NCBI GenBank assembly: GCA_902494565.1
Contig: CABUTN010000054.1
Coordinates: 1 to 11,476, forward strand
DNA from: an uncultured Collinsella sp.
GTDB lineage: Bacteria > Actinomycetota > Coriobacteriia > Coriobacteriales > Coriobacteriaceae
Reading direction: 5' to 3'
Length of the DNA stretch: 11,476 bases
Shown: positions 1 to 6,544 of the stretch, piece after piece
How the letters are laid out: each line of letters starts with the position of its first letter
Numbering within the stretch: the first letter of the stretch is position 1
Program-made: the position numbers and the translations under genes
The notes under the pieces: generated by a model
Told to the model about the DNA's origin: nothing
Databases searched by the model: none
The model's input: only the letters and a program-made list of their open reading frames with translations

Positions 1-1163
1 AGCGCACGCAGGGACAGGTCCGGCAATCAAGCCCCCACGCACATCATGCTCATGGCTCGCACGGCGTTGCTCCGGCCACGCGCTCGAGCTATAACACGCC
101 CGCCTGCCGTGGTGCCCAAAAGAAAAGCTCCCCGGTGCCTATGATTATCGGTGGCGTCGTCGCCGTGCTTGCGCTTGTCGCGACCGTTTTCTTTGTCGTG
201 CCAGCCGTTAAGGGCTTCTTTGCCGGTGAGGATGCGAAAGTCGTTGCAGGCCAGCAAGTTACTATCACGATTCCCGATGGTGCCTCGGGCGACAGCATCG
301 CTTCGATTCTCTCCGAGAATCATATCGTCGAAAATCCCAAGGATTATTACGCGGCGGTCAAAAAGCTCAACGCCGATATGTCGCTCAAGCCGGGTAAGTA
401 TTCGTTCACCACGCTCATGGACGCGACCAAGGTCGTTCAGCAGCTCATGGAAGGCCCCAATGCGGGCTCCGATGCGCTGACTATCCCTGAGGGACTGACG
501 GTTGACCAGGTCGCTGACCGCGTGGCCAAGGCATACGACAGTATCTCGAAGGAAGACTTCCTCAATCAGGCAAAGGCCTCCAACTATGTGAAGGACTATA
601 GCTTCCTTGAGGGCGCTGCAAACGATTCGCTCGAGGGCTTCCTATTCCCCAAGACCTATTCGTTGGGTAAGGACCCGTCTGCCGATGATGTGATTCGCGC
701 CATGCTTGACCAGTTCAACGCTGAGTATAAGTCGCTCGACTTTGCCAGCTGCGAGGCCAAGATCAAGGAGCGCTATGGCGTGGAGATGTCCGATTACGAC
801 ATCGTTAACCTTGCCTCGATCGTCGAGCGCGAGGGCCTCAACGCCGATCAGCGCGCGCATGTGGCATCGGTTTTCTATAACCGTCTGGCCGGCAAGCTCG
901 ATGGCCTGCGTTACCTCAATAGCGATGCGACCATGATGTATGTCACCGGCGGCGAGGTTACCGCCGACGACCTGCAGAGCGATAGCCCGTATAACACCTA
1001 TAAGCACGAGGGTCTGCCGCCCACGCCCATCTGCTCTCCGTCGCTCGAGGCGCTCAAGGCTACCCTTGAGCCGACCGACTCCGATGATCTGTATTTCTAC
1101 ATTACACAGGACGAGGAGTATTTCTCGAAGACCTACGAAGAGCACCAACAGTCTTGGAATTGA
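1..1163 (+). CDS. mltG: Endolytic murein transglycosylase MltG (YceG family), 5' end cut by window
   Basis: MltG is a membrane-anchored lytic transglycosylase that cuts nascent glycan strands and so sets peptidoglycan chain length near the elongation and division machinery. The frame is open from base 3 with no stop, so the gene probably begins before the window. A GTG at 135 would start right at the membrane helix and has no convincing ribosome site. Numbering residues from that GTG, a hydrophobic helix spans about residues 3-29 and is preceded by a His/Ser/Ala-rich, presumably cytoplasmic segment. A LysM-like region follows. The catalytic domain has the ASIVERE motif with the expected catalytic Glu at codon 825-827, then FYNRL, SPYNTY and GLPPTPI, and near the end LYFYI and the EHQQSW tail. 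These match the family signature, and the C-terminus is complete (TGA 1161-1163). The next gene starts two bases later, so the two are probably cotranscribed. Confidence 0.93.
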   Translation, partial: RTQGQVRQSSPHAHHAHGSHGVAPATRSSYNTPACRGAQKKSSPVPMIIGGVVAVLALVATVFFVVPAVKGFFAGEDAKVVAGQQVTITIPDGASGDSIASILSENHIVENPKDYYAAVKKLNADMSLKPGKYSFTTLMDATKVVQQLMEGPNAGSDALTIPEGLTVDQVADRVAKAYDSISKEDFLNQAKASNYVKDYSFLEGAANDSLEGFLFPKTYSLGKDPSADDVIRAMLDQFNAEYKSLDFASCEAKIKERYGVEMSDYDIVNLASIVEREGLNADQRAHVASVFYNRLAGKLDGLRYLNSDATMMYVTGGEVTADDLQSDSPYNTYKHEGLPPTPICSPSLEALKATLEPTDSDDLYFYITQDEEYFSKTYEEHQQSWN

Positions 1164-1165
1164 TC

Positions 1166-1663
1166 ATGAGGATTTTTAGCCCCAAACGATATGTTGCCTC
1201 AGTCGACCGCATCGACCTCGATACCCTCTGGGCCGACGGCAAGCGAGCCATTCTACTCGACCGCGACAACACCTTGGTGCCGCGTGATACCGAGCAGGTA
1301 CCCGCTGCGGTTTCCGCTTGGCTCGAAGCCGCCCATGCCAAGGGCTTTAAGCTGTGCATGGTGTCCAACAACTGGCATCGCGACCAGGTCATGGCATCGG
1401 CGCGCGAGCTGGGGCTCGAGGCCATTAGCCATGCCATGAAGCCGGCGCCATTTGCCCTCAAAGCGGGTCTTAAGCGTCTGGGCGCCACGGCCGACGAGGC
1501 CGTGCTGATCGGCGATCAGCTGTACACGGACGTGTGGAGCGGTAACTTTGCCGGCGTTGACACGATTCTGGTCAAGCCGCAGGCAACCCAGGACCTGTGG
1601 TACACGCAGATCTTCCGTATCTTTGAGCGCCGGGCCCTGCGCGACCTTCCCTGCGAGGAATAG
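1166..1663 (+). CDS. yqeG: YqeG-family HAD IIIA phosphatase (GEP4-like)
   Basis: This is a 165-residue cytoplasmic HAD phosphatase of the YqeG/GEP4 type. Eukaryotic GEP4 relatives dephosphorylate phosphatidylglycerophosphate to phosphatidylglycerol; bacterial YqeG is assumed but not firmly shown to do the same, so the substrate here is an inference. All four HAD motifs are visible: DRDNT with nucleophile Asp32 and acid/base Asp34, Ser67 in VSNN, Lys92 in the MKPAP segment, and GDQLYTD (Asp117, Asp122) near residue 116. No cap domain is inserted, as expected for subclass IIIA. I chose ATG 1166, two bases after the mltG stop, because it begins directly with the family-like MRIFSPKRY start; a TTG at 1154 would lie inside mltG. 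The gene is sandwiched between mltG and aroK with almost no spacing, so it is likely part of the same transcript. Length is normal and no residue is missing. Confidence 0.9.
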   Translation: MRIFSPKRYVASVDRIDLDTLWADGKRAILLDRDNTLVPRDTEQVPAAVSAWLEAAHAKGFKLCMVSNNWHRDQVMASARELGLEAISHAMKPAPFALKAGLKRLGATADEAVLIGDQLYTDVWSGNFAGVDTILVKPQATQDLWYTQIFRIFERRALRDLPCEE

Positions 1664-1671
1664 GTTTCGCC

Positions 1672-2205
1672 ATGTCTCAGCACATCAAACACGGCTGCGA
1701 CCATATCTTCTTTATCGGCTTTTTGGGCGCGGGCAAGTCGACGCTTGCGCGCAACGTGGGCACTATGTTCAAGCGTCGATTCATCGATACCGATCGTTTG
1801 GTTGTGCGTCGATGCGGTAAGTCGGTGACCGAGATATTTGAGACCGAGGGCGAGGATCGTTTTCGCGAGCTCGAGACCTCGGCACTCCGTTCGCTTCAAA
1901 GTGAGCGCAGCCTGCTGGTATCTTGCGGGGGCGGTATTGTCGAGACGCCGGTGAACATTGAGCTGATGCACGAGATGGGTACGTGCGTGTACCTCGAAGG
2001 CGACTTTGAGGACTCGTTGCGCCAGATTCGCCGTTCCGACACGCGCCCTGATTTCCGCTCGCCCGAGCATGCGGCACAGCTCTTTGAGCATCGCCGTCCG
2101 CTGTATCGCCAGGCCGCCGATATTACCCTTGATATTCGCAACAAGTCCTTCGAGGACGTTTCCTACCTTTGTGCCGAGAAGCTTTTGGAGCGTGGACTGC
2201 TATGA
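1672..2205 (+). CDS. aroK: Shikimate kinase AroK
   Basis: Shikimate kinase phosphorylates shikimate at the 3-OH with ATP, the fifth step of chorismate synthesis, in the cytoplasm. At 177 residues it has the usual length. Walker A is GFLGAGKST (16-24, Lys22). The shikimate-binding Asp lies in DTD (39-41), the substrate Arg in DRFRE (Arg65), and the glycine triplet is SCGGG (86-88). The lid arginine is in TRPDF (Arg125), and the C-terminal RRPLY segment (Arg141/142) supplies the last substrate arginine. Every functional position is kept, so the enzyme should be active. A GAGGAA in the last codons of the upstream gene serves as ribosome site for ATG 1672. The stop overlaps the start of the AroB-like gene (ATGA, 2202-2205), indicating coupling. 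In many actinobacteria and Firmicutes aroE and aroC precede aroK here; neither is present. Confidence 0.93.
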   Translation: MSQHIKHGCDHIFFIGFLGAGKSTLARNVGTMFKRRFIDTDRLVVRRCGKSVTEIFETEGEDRFRELETSALRSLQSERSLLVSCGGGIVETPVNIELMHEMGTCVYLEGDFEDSLRQIRRSDTRPDFRSPEHAAQLFEHRRPLYRQAADITLDIRNKSFEDVSYLCAEKLLERGLL

Positions 2206-3311
2206 TTCGCCGTCAACTTATCAATTTCCAAAACCGCAGTGTCGATGTCCGCGTCGGATTGGGCGCGTTCGAGGAGCTGCCGCGCATGTTTGCCTCGGCT
2301 GTGGGCAAGCCTAAGCGCGCGATGGTGGTTTGGAACGACGCCACATCCGAACGTTTTGGCGAGGTCGTCGAGCATGCGCTGGTTGACGCCGGTTTTGCCG
2401 TGTCGCTGCTCGTCCTCGAGGTTTCGCCTGCCGGCGCTACGCTGGCCGATGCCGATACCGTCTTTGGCGCCCTGTCGGCTAACGGCATTACCTGCGATGA
2501 TCTCGTTGTCGCTGTCGGCGACACGGCGACCTGCTCGGTCGTTTGCTGGTGTGCCAATCAGTGGTGCGGTCGTACCGAGTGCGCCTTGCTGCCGACGACG
2601 TTTGACGCCATGCTCACGGTTGCGACGACCATGAAGCCGCTCGTCGCCTCGTCGGCGAATGCGCTTCCCGCTATCGCGTTCCGTCCCGAGCCGGGCTTGG
2701 TCGTGTGTGACCTCGACCTTGTTTGCGAGGCGGACTCCGACGACCTCAAGCTCGGCTATGCGGTACTTGTTGGCACCATGCTTTCGAGCAGCAAGTCCCG
2801 CTGGAATCAGTTTACTGAGACCGTCCCCGAGATTCTCGCGGGCGAGGAGGTCGCGCTCGTCAATGCCATTCAGTGGTCTCAGACTGCCCGCAAGGACGTA
2901 CTGATGGCCACGAACCCGAGCGCCCGCCATGCGCTCGATTTTGGCAAGACGGGGGAGCGTACCCTGCGCGCCTGCTTGGGCGATACCGCTTCGCAGGTCC
3001 CTGCCTACCAGCTGTTGTCCGAGGGCATGCGCTTTGAGGCGCGCCTAGCACATGATGCCTGCGACTTCGATATCGATTACGTCTTTGAGGTCGATGACTG
3101 CCTGGAGGACTTTGGTATCGAGGAGCTTGCCTTCGATCTGGAGCCTGCCGCATATATCGAGGAGTTCCGCAGGCAGCAGTTTGTCCGCTCGAACCGCAGT
3201 ATGTTGCCGCTGCCCGCGGCACTCGGCGCCATTCGTCTTACGAGCGTTGAGGACGAGGTTCTTGAGCGCCATGCTCACGCCTACTTGGCTTCTCGCAAAG
3301 ATCTTCTCTAA
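2202..3311 (+). CDS. 3-dehydroquinate synthase homologue (AroB-like), catalytic residues degenerate
   Basis: A 369-residue protein colinear with 3-dehydroquinate synthase, which normally converts DAHP to dehydroquinate using NAD and a divalent metal. Identity rests on length, position after aroK, and landmarks: VAVG (103-106) where the family has VALGGG, LLPTT (129-133) where it has the PTTLLA loop, and ALDFGKT (244-250) where it has LNFGHT. The gap-free spacing from VAVG to PTT fits the family exactly. However GGGVVGD reads GDTATCS, DSSVGG reads TVATTM, the SGLAEVIK segment has no Glu or Lys at the metal and catalytic positions (LGYAVLVG, 184-191), the first GHT histidine is Lys249, and residues 244-283 contain no histidine. 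The three canonical metal ligands are therefore absent. ATG 2202 overlaps the aroK stop by four bases. The frame is intact and codon use looks normal, so it is likely a made protein with another or lost activity. Naming it plain aroB would overstate it. Confidence 0.75.
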   Translation: MIRRQLINFQNRSVDVRVGLGAFEELPRMFASAVGKPKRAMVVWNDATSERFGEVVEHALVDAGFAVSLLVLEVSPAGATLADADTVFGALSANGITCDDLVVAVGDTATCSVVCWCANQWCGRTECALLPTTFDAMLTVATTMKPLVASSANALPAIAFRPEPGLVVCDLDLVCEADSDDLKLGYAVLVGTMLSSSKSRWNQFTETVPEILAGEEVALVNAIQWSQTARKDVLMATNPSARHALDFGKTGERTLRACLGDTASQVPAYQLLSEGMRFEARLAHDACDFDIDYVFEVDDCLEDFGIEELAFDLEPAAYIEEFRRQQFVRSNRSMLPLPAALGAIRLTSVEDEVLERHAHAYLASRKDLL

Positions 3312-3317
3312 GTTTTA

Positions 3318-3346
3318 TTGACATCTATCGTCTTTCGTATCATGTT
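3318..3346 (+). promoter_or_regulatory. Candidate promoter upstream of pepQ
   Basis: A perfect -35 hexamer TTGACA lies at 3318-3323, seven bases after the aroB-like stop. At 17-base spacing the -10 would be CATGTT (3341-3346), a poor match. TATCAT (3338-3343) matches better but at a short 14-base spacing. The perfect -35 makes a promoter plausible; the -10 is uncertain. A start here would fall at the foot of the hairpin that follows. Confidence 0.4.
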
Positions 3347-3348
3347 GA

Positions 3349-3420
3349 GGGGCGGGTTTTCAATCGGTTGCGGATCGCATGCGATTCCGTCGTTCGGTTG
3401 AGACCCGTCCCGCACTTTTT
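3349..3420 (+). terminator. Long imperfect hairpin plus T run between aroB-like gene and pepQ
   Basis: Bases 3349-3359 pair with 3401-3411 (11 pairs including two G-T), 3361-3366 pair with 3395-3400 after a bulged T3360, and the top is CGG plus the palindrome ATCGCATGCGAT (3374-3385), closing on a CATG tetraloop. TTTTT follows at 3416-3420. This fits an intrinsic terminator for the mltG-to-aroB-like operon. Since no room for a promoter remains before pepQ at 3444, it may instead act as a leader attenuator or partial terminator for pepQ. Confidence 0.6.
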
Positions 3421-3443
3421 GAGACAACAAGAAAGGAATCTGC

Positions 3444-4574
3444 ATGTCTGAGTTTGCTGCCGGTCCTGCCGGTCGTATCGAGCGTGTCCGTACCCTGATG
3501 GCTGAGCGCGGCTACGATGCCATCGTGGTGCGCGACGAGGCCAACCTTCGTTGGCTTACGGGCGTCAAGGGCGTCTTCGACTACACCTTCGAGTTCCCGC
3601 ACGCGGCGTTTATTACGGCTGACCAGTGCCTGTTCCATACCGACTCGCGCTACCTCAACAGCTTTGAGGAGAACACGCCCGCCGGCAGCCCCTGGGTCTA
3701 CGACATGGACGAGGGCACCATCCCCGGTTGGGTCGCCGGTAAGATCGCGGCCAACAAGTGCCGCGTCTGCGCTGTCGAGGACGACATGCAGATCAACTTC
3801 TACCAGGGTATTCAGCGTGGTCTGGAGGACCGTTCCGTCGCCTGCATGCTGCCGCTGATGCATGACGACATTCGCAAGATGCGCGCCATCAAGGACGCCG
3901 AGGAGATCGAGCTCATGCGCCATGCGCAGTCGATCACCGACGCCGCCTTCCAGCATATGCTCGGCTTTATTAAGCCCGGCATGACCGAGAAGCAGGTTCG
4001 CAACGAGCTCGAGAACTTTATGTTCGCCAACGGAGCCGATAGCCTGGCCTTCGGCTCCATCGTGGCGAGCGGTCCCAACACCGCCAACCCGCACGCCGTG
4101 CCGAGCGACCGCGTGATCGAGAAGGGCGACTTCGTCCTTATGGATTACGGCGCGGGATACTGCGACTATCGTTCCGACATGACGCGCACCGTTGTGATGG
4201 GCGAGCCTACCCAGGAGCAGCTCGACCTGTACGCGCTCGTGCGCCGCACCCACGAGGAGTGTGTCGCCGCCATCCATCCGGGCGTCGAGGGCAACGACAT
4301 TTTCAAGCTTTCCAAGAAGATCATCGGCGATGCCGGCTATGGCGATTACTACAACCATGGTCTGGGTCACGGCGTTGGCATCGACATCCACGAGCTGCCC
4401 AACTTCAACCGCAGCAAGAACATCATCGAGGTCGGCTCGGTTGTCACCATGGAGCCCGGCGTGTACCTGCCCGGTGTGGGCGGCGTGCGCCTGGAGGATT
4501 ACGGCGTGGTCACCGAGAACGGCTACGAGCCCTTCACCAAGACGCCGCATGACCTCCACGTCATCGATTGCTAG
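3444..4574 (+). CDS. pepQ: M24-family Xaa-Pro metallopeptidase (PepQ/PepP-like)
   Basis: A cytoplasmic dimetal aminopeptidase of the pita-bread (M24B) fold that releases residues next to proline, either as prolidase (dipeptides) or aminopeptidase P; sequence alone does not separate these. The 376 residues form a creatinase-type N-terminal domain (about 1-130) and the catalytic domain (about 140-370). All five metal ligands are present: Asp234 and Asp245 in MDYGAG...YRSDMTRT, His309 in HGLGHGVG, Glu337 in MEPGVY and Glu351 in RLEDYG. AAAGGAA at 3432-3438 is a good ribosome site five bases before ATG 3444. The gene stands alone between two hairpins and is followed by efp; a pepQ-efp pairing is common in Gram-positive bacteria and joins proline-peptide turnover to translation of proline-rich proteins. 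Codons are strongly biased to C-ending forms, as in efp, suggesting high expression. Confidence 0.93.
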   Translation: MSEFAAGPAGRIERVRTLMAERGYDAIVVRDEANLRWLTGVKGVFDYTFEFPHAAFITADQCLFHTDSRYLNSFEENTPAGSPWVYDMDEGTIPGWVAGKIAANKCRVCAVEDDMQINFYQGIQRGLEDRSVACMLPLMHDDIRKMRAIKDAEEIELMRHAQSITDAAFQHMLGFIKPGMTEKQVRNELENFMFANGADSLAFGSIVASGPNTANPHAVPSDRVIEKGDFVLMDYGAGYCDYRSDMTRTVVMGEPTQEQLDLYALVRRTHEECVAAIHPGVEGNDIFKLSKKIIGDAGYGDYYNHGLGHGVGIDIHELPNFNRSKNIIEVGSVVTMEPGVYLPGVGGVRLEDYGVVTENGYEPFTKTPHDLHVIDC

Positions 4575-4596
4575 TCTTCTTCGTAGATAGTTTGGG

Positions 4597-4639
4597 GCGG
4601 GGCGTTCGAAATGATTCGGGCGCCCCGCGTTCTCTTTTT
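4597..4639 (+). terminator. Intrinsic terminator after pepQ
   Basis: Bases 4597-4610 pair with 4615-4628 over 14 positions without a bulge (GCGGGGCG against CGCCCCGC, two G-T pairs, then CGAA against TTCG) around an ATGA tetraloop. TCTTTTT follows at 4633-4639. This is a textbook Rho-independent terminator that separates pepQ from the efp operon. Confidence 0.9.
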
Positions 4640-4670
4640 ATGCGCTCGCTGCAGGCGCCGTCTGCAAGTG

Positions 4671-4676
4671 TATAAT
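4671..4676 (+). promoter_or_regulatory. Promoter -10 box of the efp operon
   Basis: TATAAT at 4671-4676 is a perfect sigma-70-type -10 element, placed just after the pepQ terminator and 58 bases before the efp start. The best -35 at 17-base spacing (GCTGCA, 4648-4653) is weak, so recognition would lean on the -10 or an activator. Predicted transcription start is near 4683, giving a leader of about 50 bases. Confidence 0.7.
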
Positions 4677-4733
4677 TTCTGTCGTATGTAATTTGGACGC
4701 TTGTGCGTTCTGCCCATAACAAGAAAGGTCGCT

Positions 4734-5297
4734 ATGCCTACCATTTCTACCGCCGACTTCAAGAACGGCCTCGGTCTCCGCATTAAGGACAAGGTCTACA
4801 CCATCGTCGAGTTCCAGCATGTCAAGCCGGGCAAGGGCGGCGCGTTTGTGCGCTATAAGACCCGCGACATCAAGAGCGGCCGCGTCGTCGAGAACACCTG
4901 CAACGCCGGCACCAAGTTCGAGAGCGTCATGCTCACCACCCGTGAGTTCCAGTACCTCTACAACGATGGCGCCGACTACATCTTCATGGACAACGAGTCC
5001 TATGAGCAGGTTCCCGTTCCCGAGGACATGGTGGGCGAGAACTCCAAGTGGCTGCGCGAGAACGACATCTGCCAGCTGCTCTTCGCCGACGATGAGCTCA
5101 TGGGCGTGACCCCGCCGATGTTCATCGAGACCACCATCGTCCAGACCGACCCGGGCTTTAAGGGCGACACCGTCCAGGGTTCCACCAAGCCGGCCACGAT
5201 CGACACCGGTGCTGTCATCCAGGTCCCCATGTACCTCAACGAGGGCGAGGTCATCAAGGTTGACACCCGCGACGGCAAGTTCGTCTCCCGCGTCTAG
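4734..5297 (+). CDS. efp: Elongation factor P
   Basis: EF-P binds the ribosome between the P and E sites and rescues stalling at consecutive prolines. The 187 residues have the usual length and the three domains: KOW-like N-domain (about 1-62), central OB domain (about 66-125) and C-terminal OB domain (about 130-187). The functional loop reads VKPGKGGAF with Lys34 at the tip, the residue that is lysylated, deoxyhypusinated or left bare in different bacteria. The C-terminal signature is present (KPATIDTG, VPMYLNEGE, VDTRDGKF). ATG 4734 is preceded by AGAAAGG (4722-4728) and starts in the family register; an in-frame GTG at 4701 would add eleven non-family residues and lacks a ribosome site. 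It is the first gene after the TATAAT promoter and heads a seven-gene run. Codon bias is strong, fitting an abundant factor. Confidence 0.97.
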   Translation: MPTISTADFKNGLGLRIKDKVYTIVEFQHVKPGKGGAFVRYKTRDIKSGRVVENTCNAGTKFESVMLTTREFQYLYNDGADYIFMDNESYEQVPVPEDMVGENSKWLRENDICQLLFADDELMGVTPPMFIETTIVQTDPGFKGDTVQGSTKPATIDTGAVIQVPMYLNEGEVIKVDTRDGKFVSRV

Positions 5298-5321
5298 CAA
5301 CCAACTCTTCTAGGAGGACTC

Positions 5322-5684
5322 ATGCCCCAGGAAATCAAGATTGACGGCATCGGCATTTCGCCCGATGTTCTGACCGCCATCGTCTCGCGCGCCGTGTCGG
5401 ATGTCGAGGGCATCGCCTCCGTTGGCGTCAAGGACCTTGCCACCAACCTTGTCTCCATGATGTTCTCGTCCAAGGCCCCGGCTTCCGAGCCGGCGGTCGA
5501 GGCCGAGGTCGTCGGCGACAAGCTCGCACTCACCGTGCGTGTCGTGGTGTTCTTTGGCTATCCGTTCAAGAAACTCGCCGAGGCCGTTCGCGCCGCCGTG
5601 GTCGCCGCCATCGATGCTCAGGTGGGCGTCGAGGTCGAGCGCGTTGACGTTTGCATCGACGGCCTCGTTTTCCCCAAGGAGTAA
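5322..5684 (+). CDS. Asp23/Gls24 family envelope stress response protein
   Basis: A 120-residue protein of the Asp23/Gls24 (DUF322, YqhY-like) family. Members are small cytoplasmic, often membrane-associated proteins linked to cell-envelope stress and, for YqhY in Bacillus, to lipid metabolism; biochemical function is poorly defined. Visible are the N-terminal ISPDVLTAIVSRAVSDVEG segment, the GV-starting middle strand, the VRVVVFFGYP strand and helix (about 72-95), and the C-terminal VERVDVCIDGLVF strand typical of the fold. There is no signal peptide or membrane helix. TAGGAGGA at 5311-5318 is one of the strongest ribosome sites in the window. It lies between efp and nusB; a DUF322 gene directly before nusB is a recurring order in Gram-positive bacteria, so it is likely cotranscribed with them. 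Confidence 0.85.
   Translation: MPQEIKIDGIGISPDVLTAIVSRAVSDVEGIASVGVKDLATNLVSMMFSSKAPASEPAVEAEVVGDKLALTVRVVVFFGYPFKKLAEAVRAAVVAAIDAQVGVEVERVDVCIDGLVFPKE
5676..5681 (+). promoter_or_regulatory. Ribosome binding site deciding the TTG start of nusB
   Basis: AAGGAG lies within the last codons of the Asp23-like gene, six bases before TTG 5688. The TTG is the only start in this frame that has a ribosome site and also restores the family N-terminus, so it is preferred over any internal ATG. Confidence 0.75.
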
Positions 5685-5687
5685 CCT

Positions 5688-6275
5688 TTGAGCCTTAAGG
5701 TTTATCGCGGGCGCACGCTTGCCCGCAGTCAGGCGCTGCAGCTGCTGTTCCAGGCCGAGGCCACGGACAGCCCGCTCGAGCGCGTCCTCGAGGGCGATTT
5801 CCTGATCTCGAAGGGTCCCCTCGACCCCTATGCGCTGGAGCTTTGCCGCGGTGCCTACGAGCATATCGATCGCATCGACTGTGCCCTGCGCGCCGTCGCC
5901 AAAAACTGGGATCTTATGCGCATGCCCGGCGCCGACCGCAACCTGCTGCGTATCGCCGTCTACGAGATGCGCTTCCTCACCGACGAGGAGGTCTCGGACG
6001 CCATCGTCATCAACGAGGCTGTCGAGATCGCTAAGGCTTATGGTACCGACCAGTCCGCTTCGTTTGTCAACGGCGTGCTGGGCAAGATCGCTCGCAGCGA
6101 GGAGCTGCCGGGCGAGGACCTGTACCAAGAGCTGCTGGCCGAGGATCGTGCTCGCGAGGAGGCACGGGCTGCCGAGGCGGCCGCAAAGGTCGCTGCTGCT
6201 CAGGCTGCCGCCGGTGTACTTGACGAGGACGCGGACGCTGCTGAGGCCGTCGAGGCCGACTCCGTCGAGGAGTAG
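5688..6275 (+). CDS. nusB: Transcription antitermination factor NusB with acidic C-terminal tail
   Basis: NusB pairs with NusE (ribosomal protein S10) on the boxA of rRNA leaders to prevent premature termination. The NusB fold occupies about residues 1-138: RGRTLARSQALQLLFQAE at the start, ALELCRGAYEH in the middle, NWDLMRMPGADRNLLRIAVYEM, then AIVINEAVEIAKAYGT and SFVNGVLGKI, all matching the family. Start is TTG 5688, supported by AAGGAG six bases upstream. The protein is 195 residues against a usual 130-160. The extra part, about 139-195, is a Glu/Ala-rich, strongly acidic segment that looks helical or disordered and matches no domain I recognise. The gene sits three bases after the Asp23-like stop, and xseB begins two bases after its own stop. 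Confidence 0.93.
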   Translation: MSLKVYRGRTLARSQALQLLFQAEATDSPLERVLEGDFLISKGPLDPYALELCRGAYEHIDRIDCALRAVAKNWDLMRMPGADRNLLRIAVYEMRFLTDEEVSDAIVINEAVEIAKAYGTDQSASFVNGVLGKIARSEELPGEDLYQELLAEDRAREEARAAEAAAKVAAAQAAAGVLDEDADAAEAVEADSVEE

Positions 6276-6277
6276 CC

Positions 6278-6544
6278 ATGCCAGAGGGTTCCGTCCGCAA
6301 CTTCGATGAGATCTCGGATCGCTTGGACCAGATTATCGCCACCGTTCGCTCCAAGGATACGTCCTTGGAGCGTTCGCTCGATTTGTTTGACGAGGCGATT
6401 GAGCTGGGCTCCCGTGCGGTCGATATGGTCGACAAGTTTGAGCTTACGCCGCGTGAGGCCGACAAGCTCGAGCAGGAATACGATGAGGATGCGGCAAATG
6501 AGTCCCAAGATAGACAGGCTGCATCCCCGGATACGAATGGTTGA
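6278..6544 (+). CDS. xseB: Exodeoxyribonuclease VII small subunit
   Basis: XseB is the small subunit of exonuclease VII, a single-strand-specific nuclease that acts with the large subunit XseA in DNA repair. The 88 residues contain the family core at about 8-55: NFDEISDRLDQII, then SLERSLDLFDEAIELGSRAV, a two-helix coiled structure. The C-terminal 25 residues are acidic and polar and look disordered. GAGGAG overlapping the nusB stop is the ribosome site, five bases before ATG 6278. The gene shares one base with tlyA (TGATG, 6542-6546). The large-subunit gene xseA, often directly upstream of xseB, is not in the window and must lie elsewhere if the enzyme is functional. Confidence 0.88.
   Translation: MPEGSVRNFDEISDRLDQIIATVRSKDTSLERSLDLFDEAIELGSRAVDMVDKFELTPREADKLEQEYDEDAANESQDRQAASPDTNG

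Noticed and set aside
2202..3311. Frameshift or sequencing error as the reason the AroB-like protein lacks catalytic residues
   Set aside because: Family-like landmarks occur in one continuous frame on both sides of each changed motif, with gap-free spacing between VAVG and PTT, so point substitutions rather than a shift explain the loss.
3349..3420. T-box or other known riboswitch before pepQ
   Set aside because: No T-box consensus or other riboswitch core was seen; only a long hairpin with a T run is present.
3360..4559. Long open frame on the minus strand across pepQ (about 399 codons)
   Set aside because: The + strand encodes a complete M24 peptidase with all five metal ligands, and the antisense translation matches no family and is repetitive in Val/His/Asp. 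It is a by-product of biased codons.
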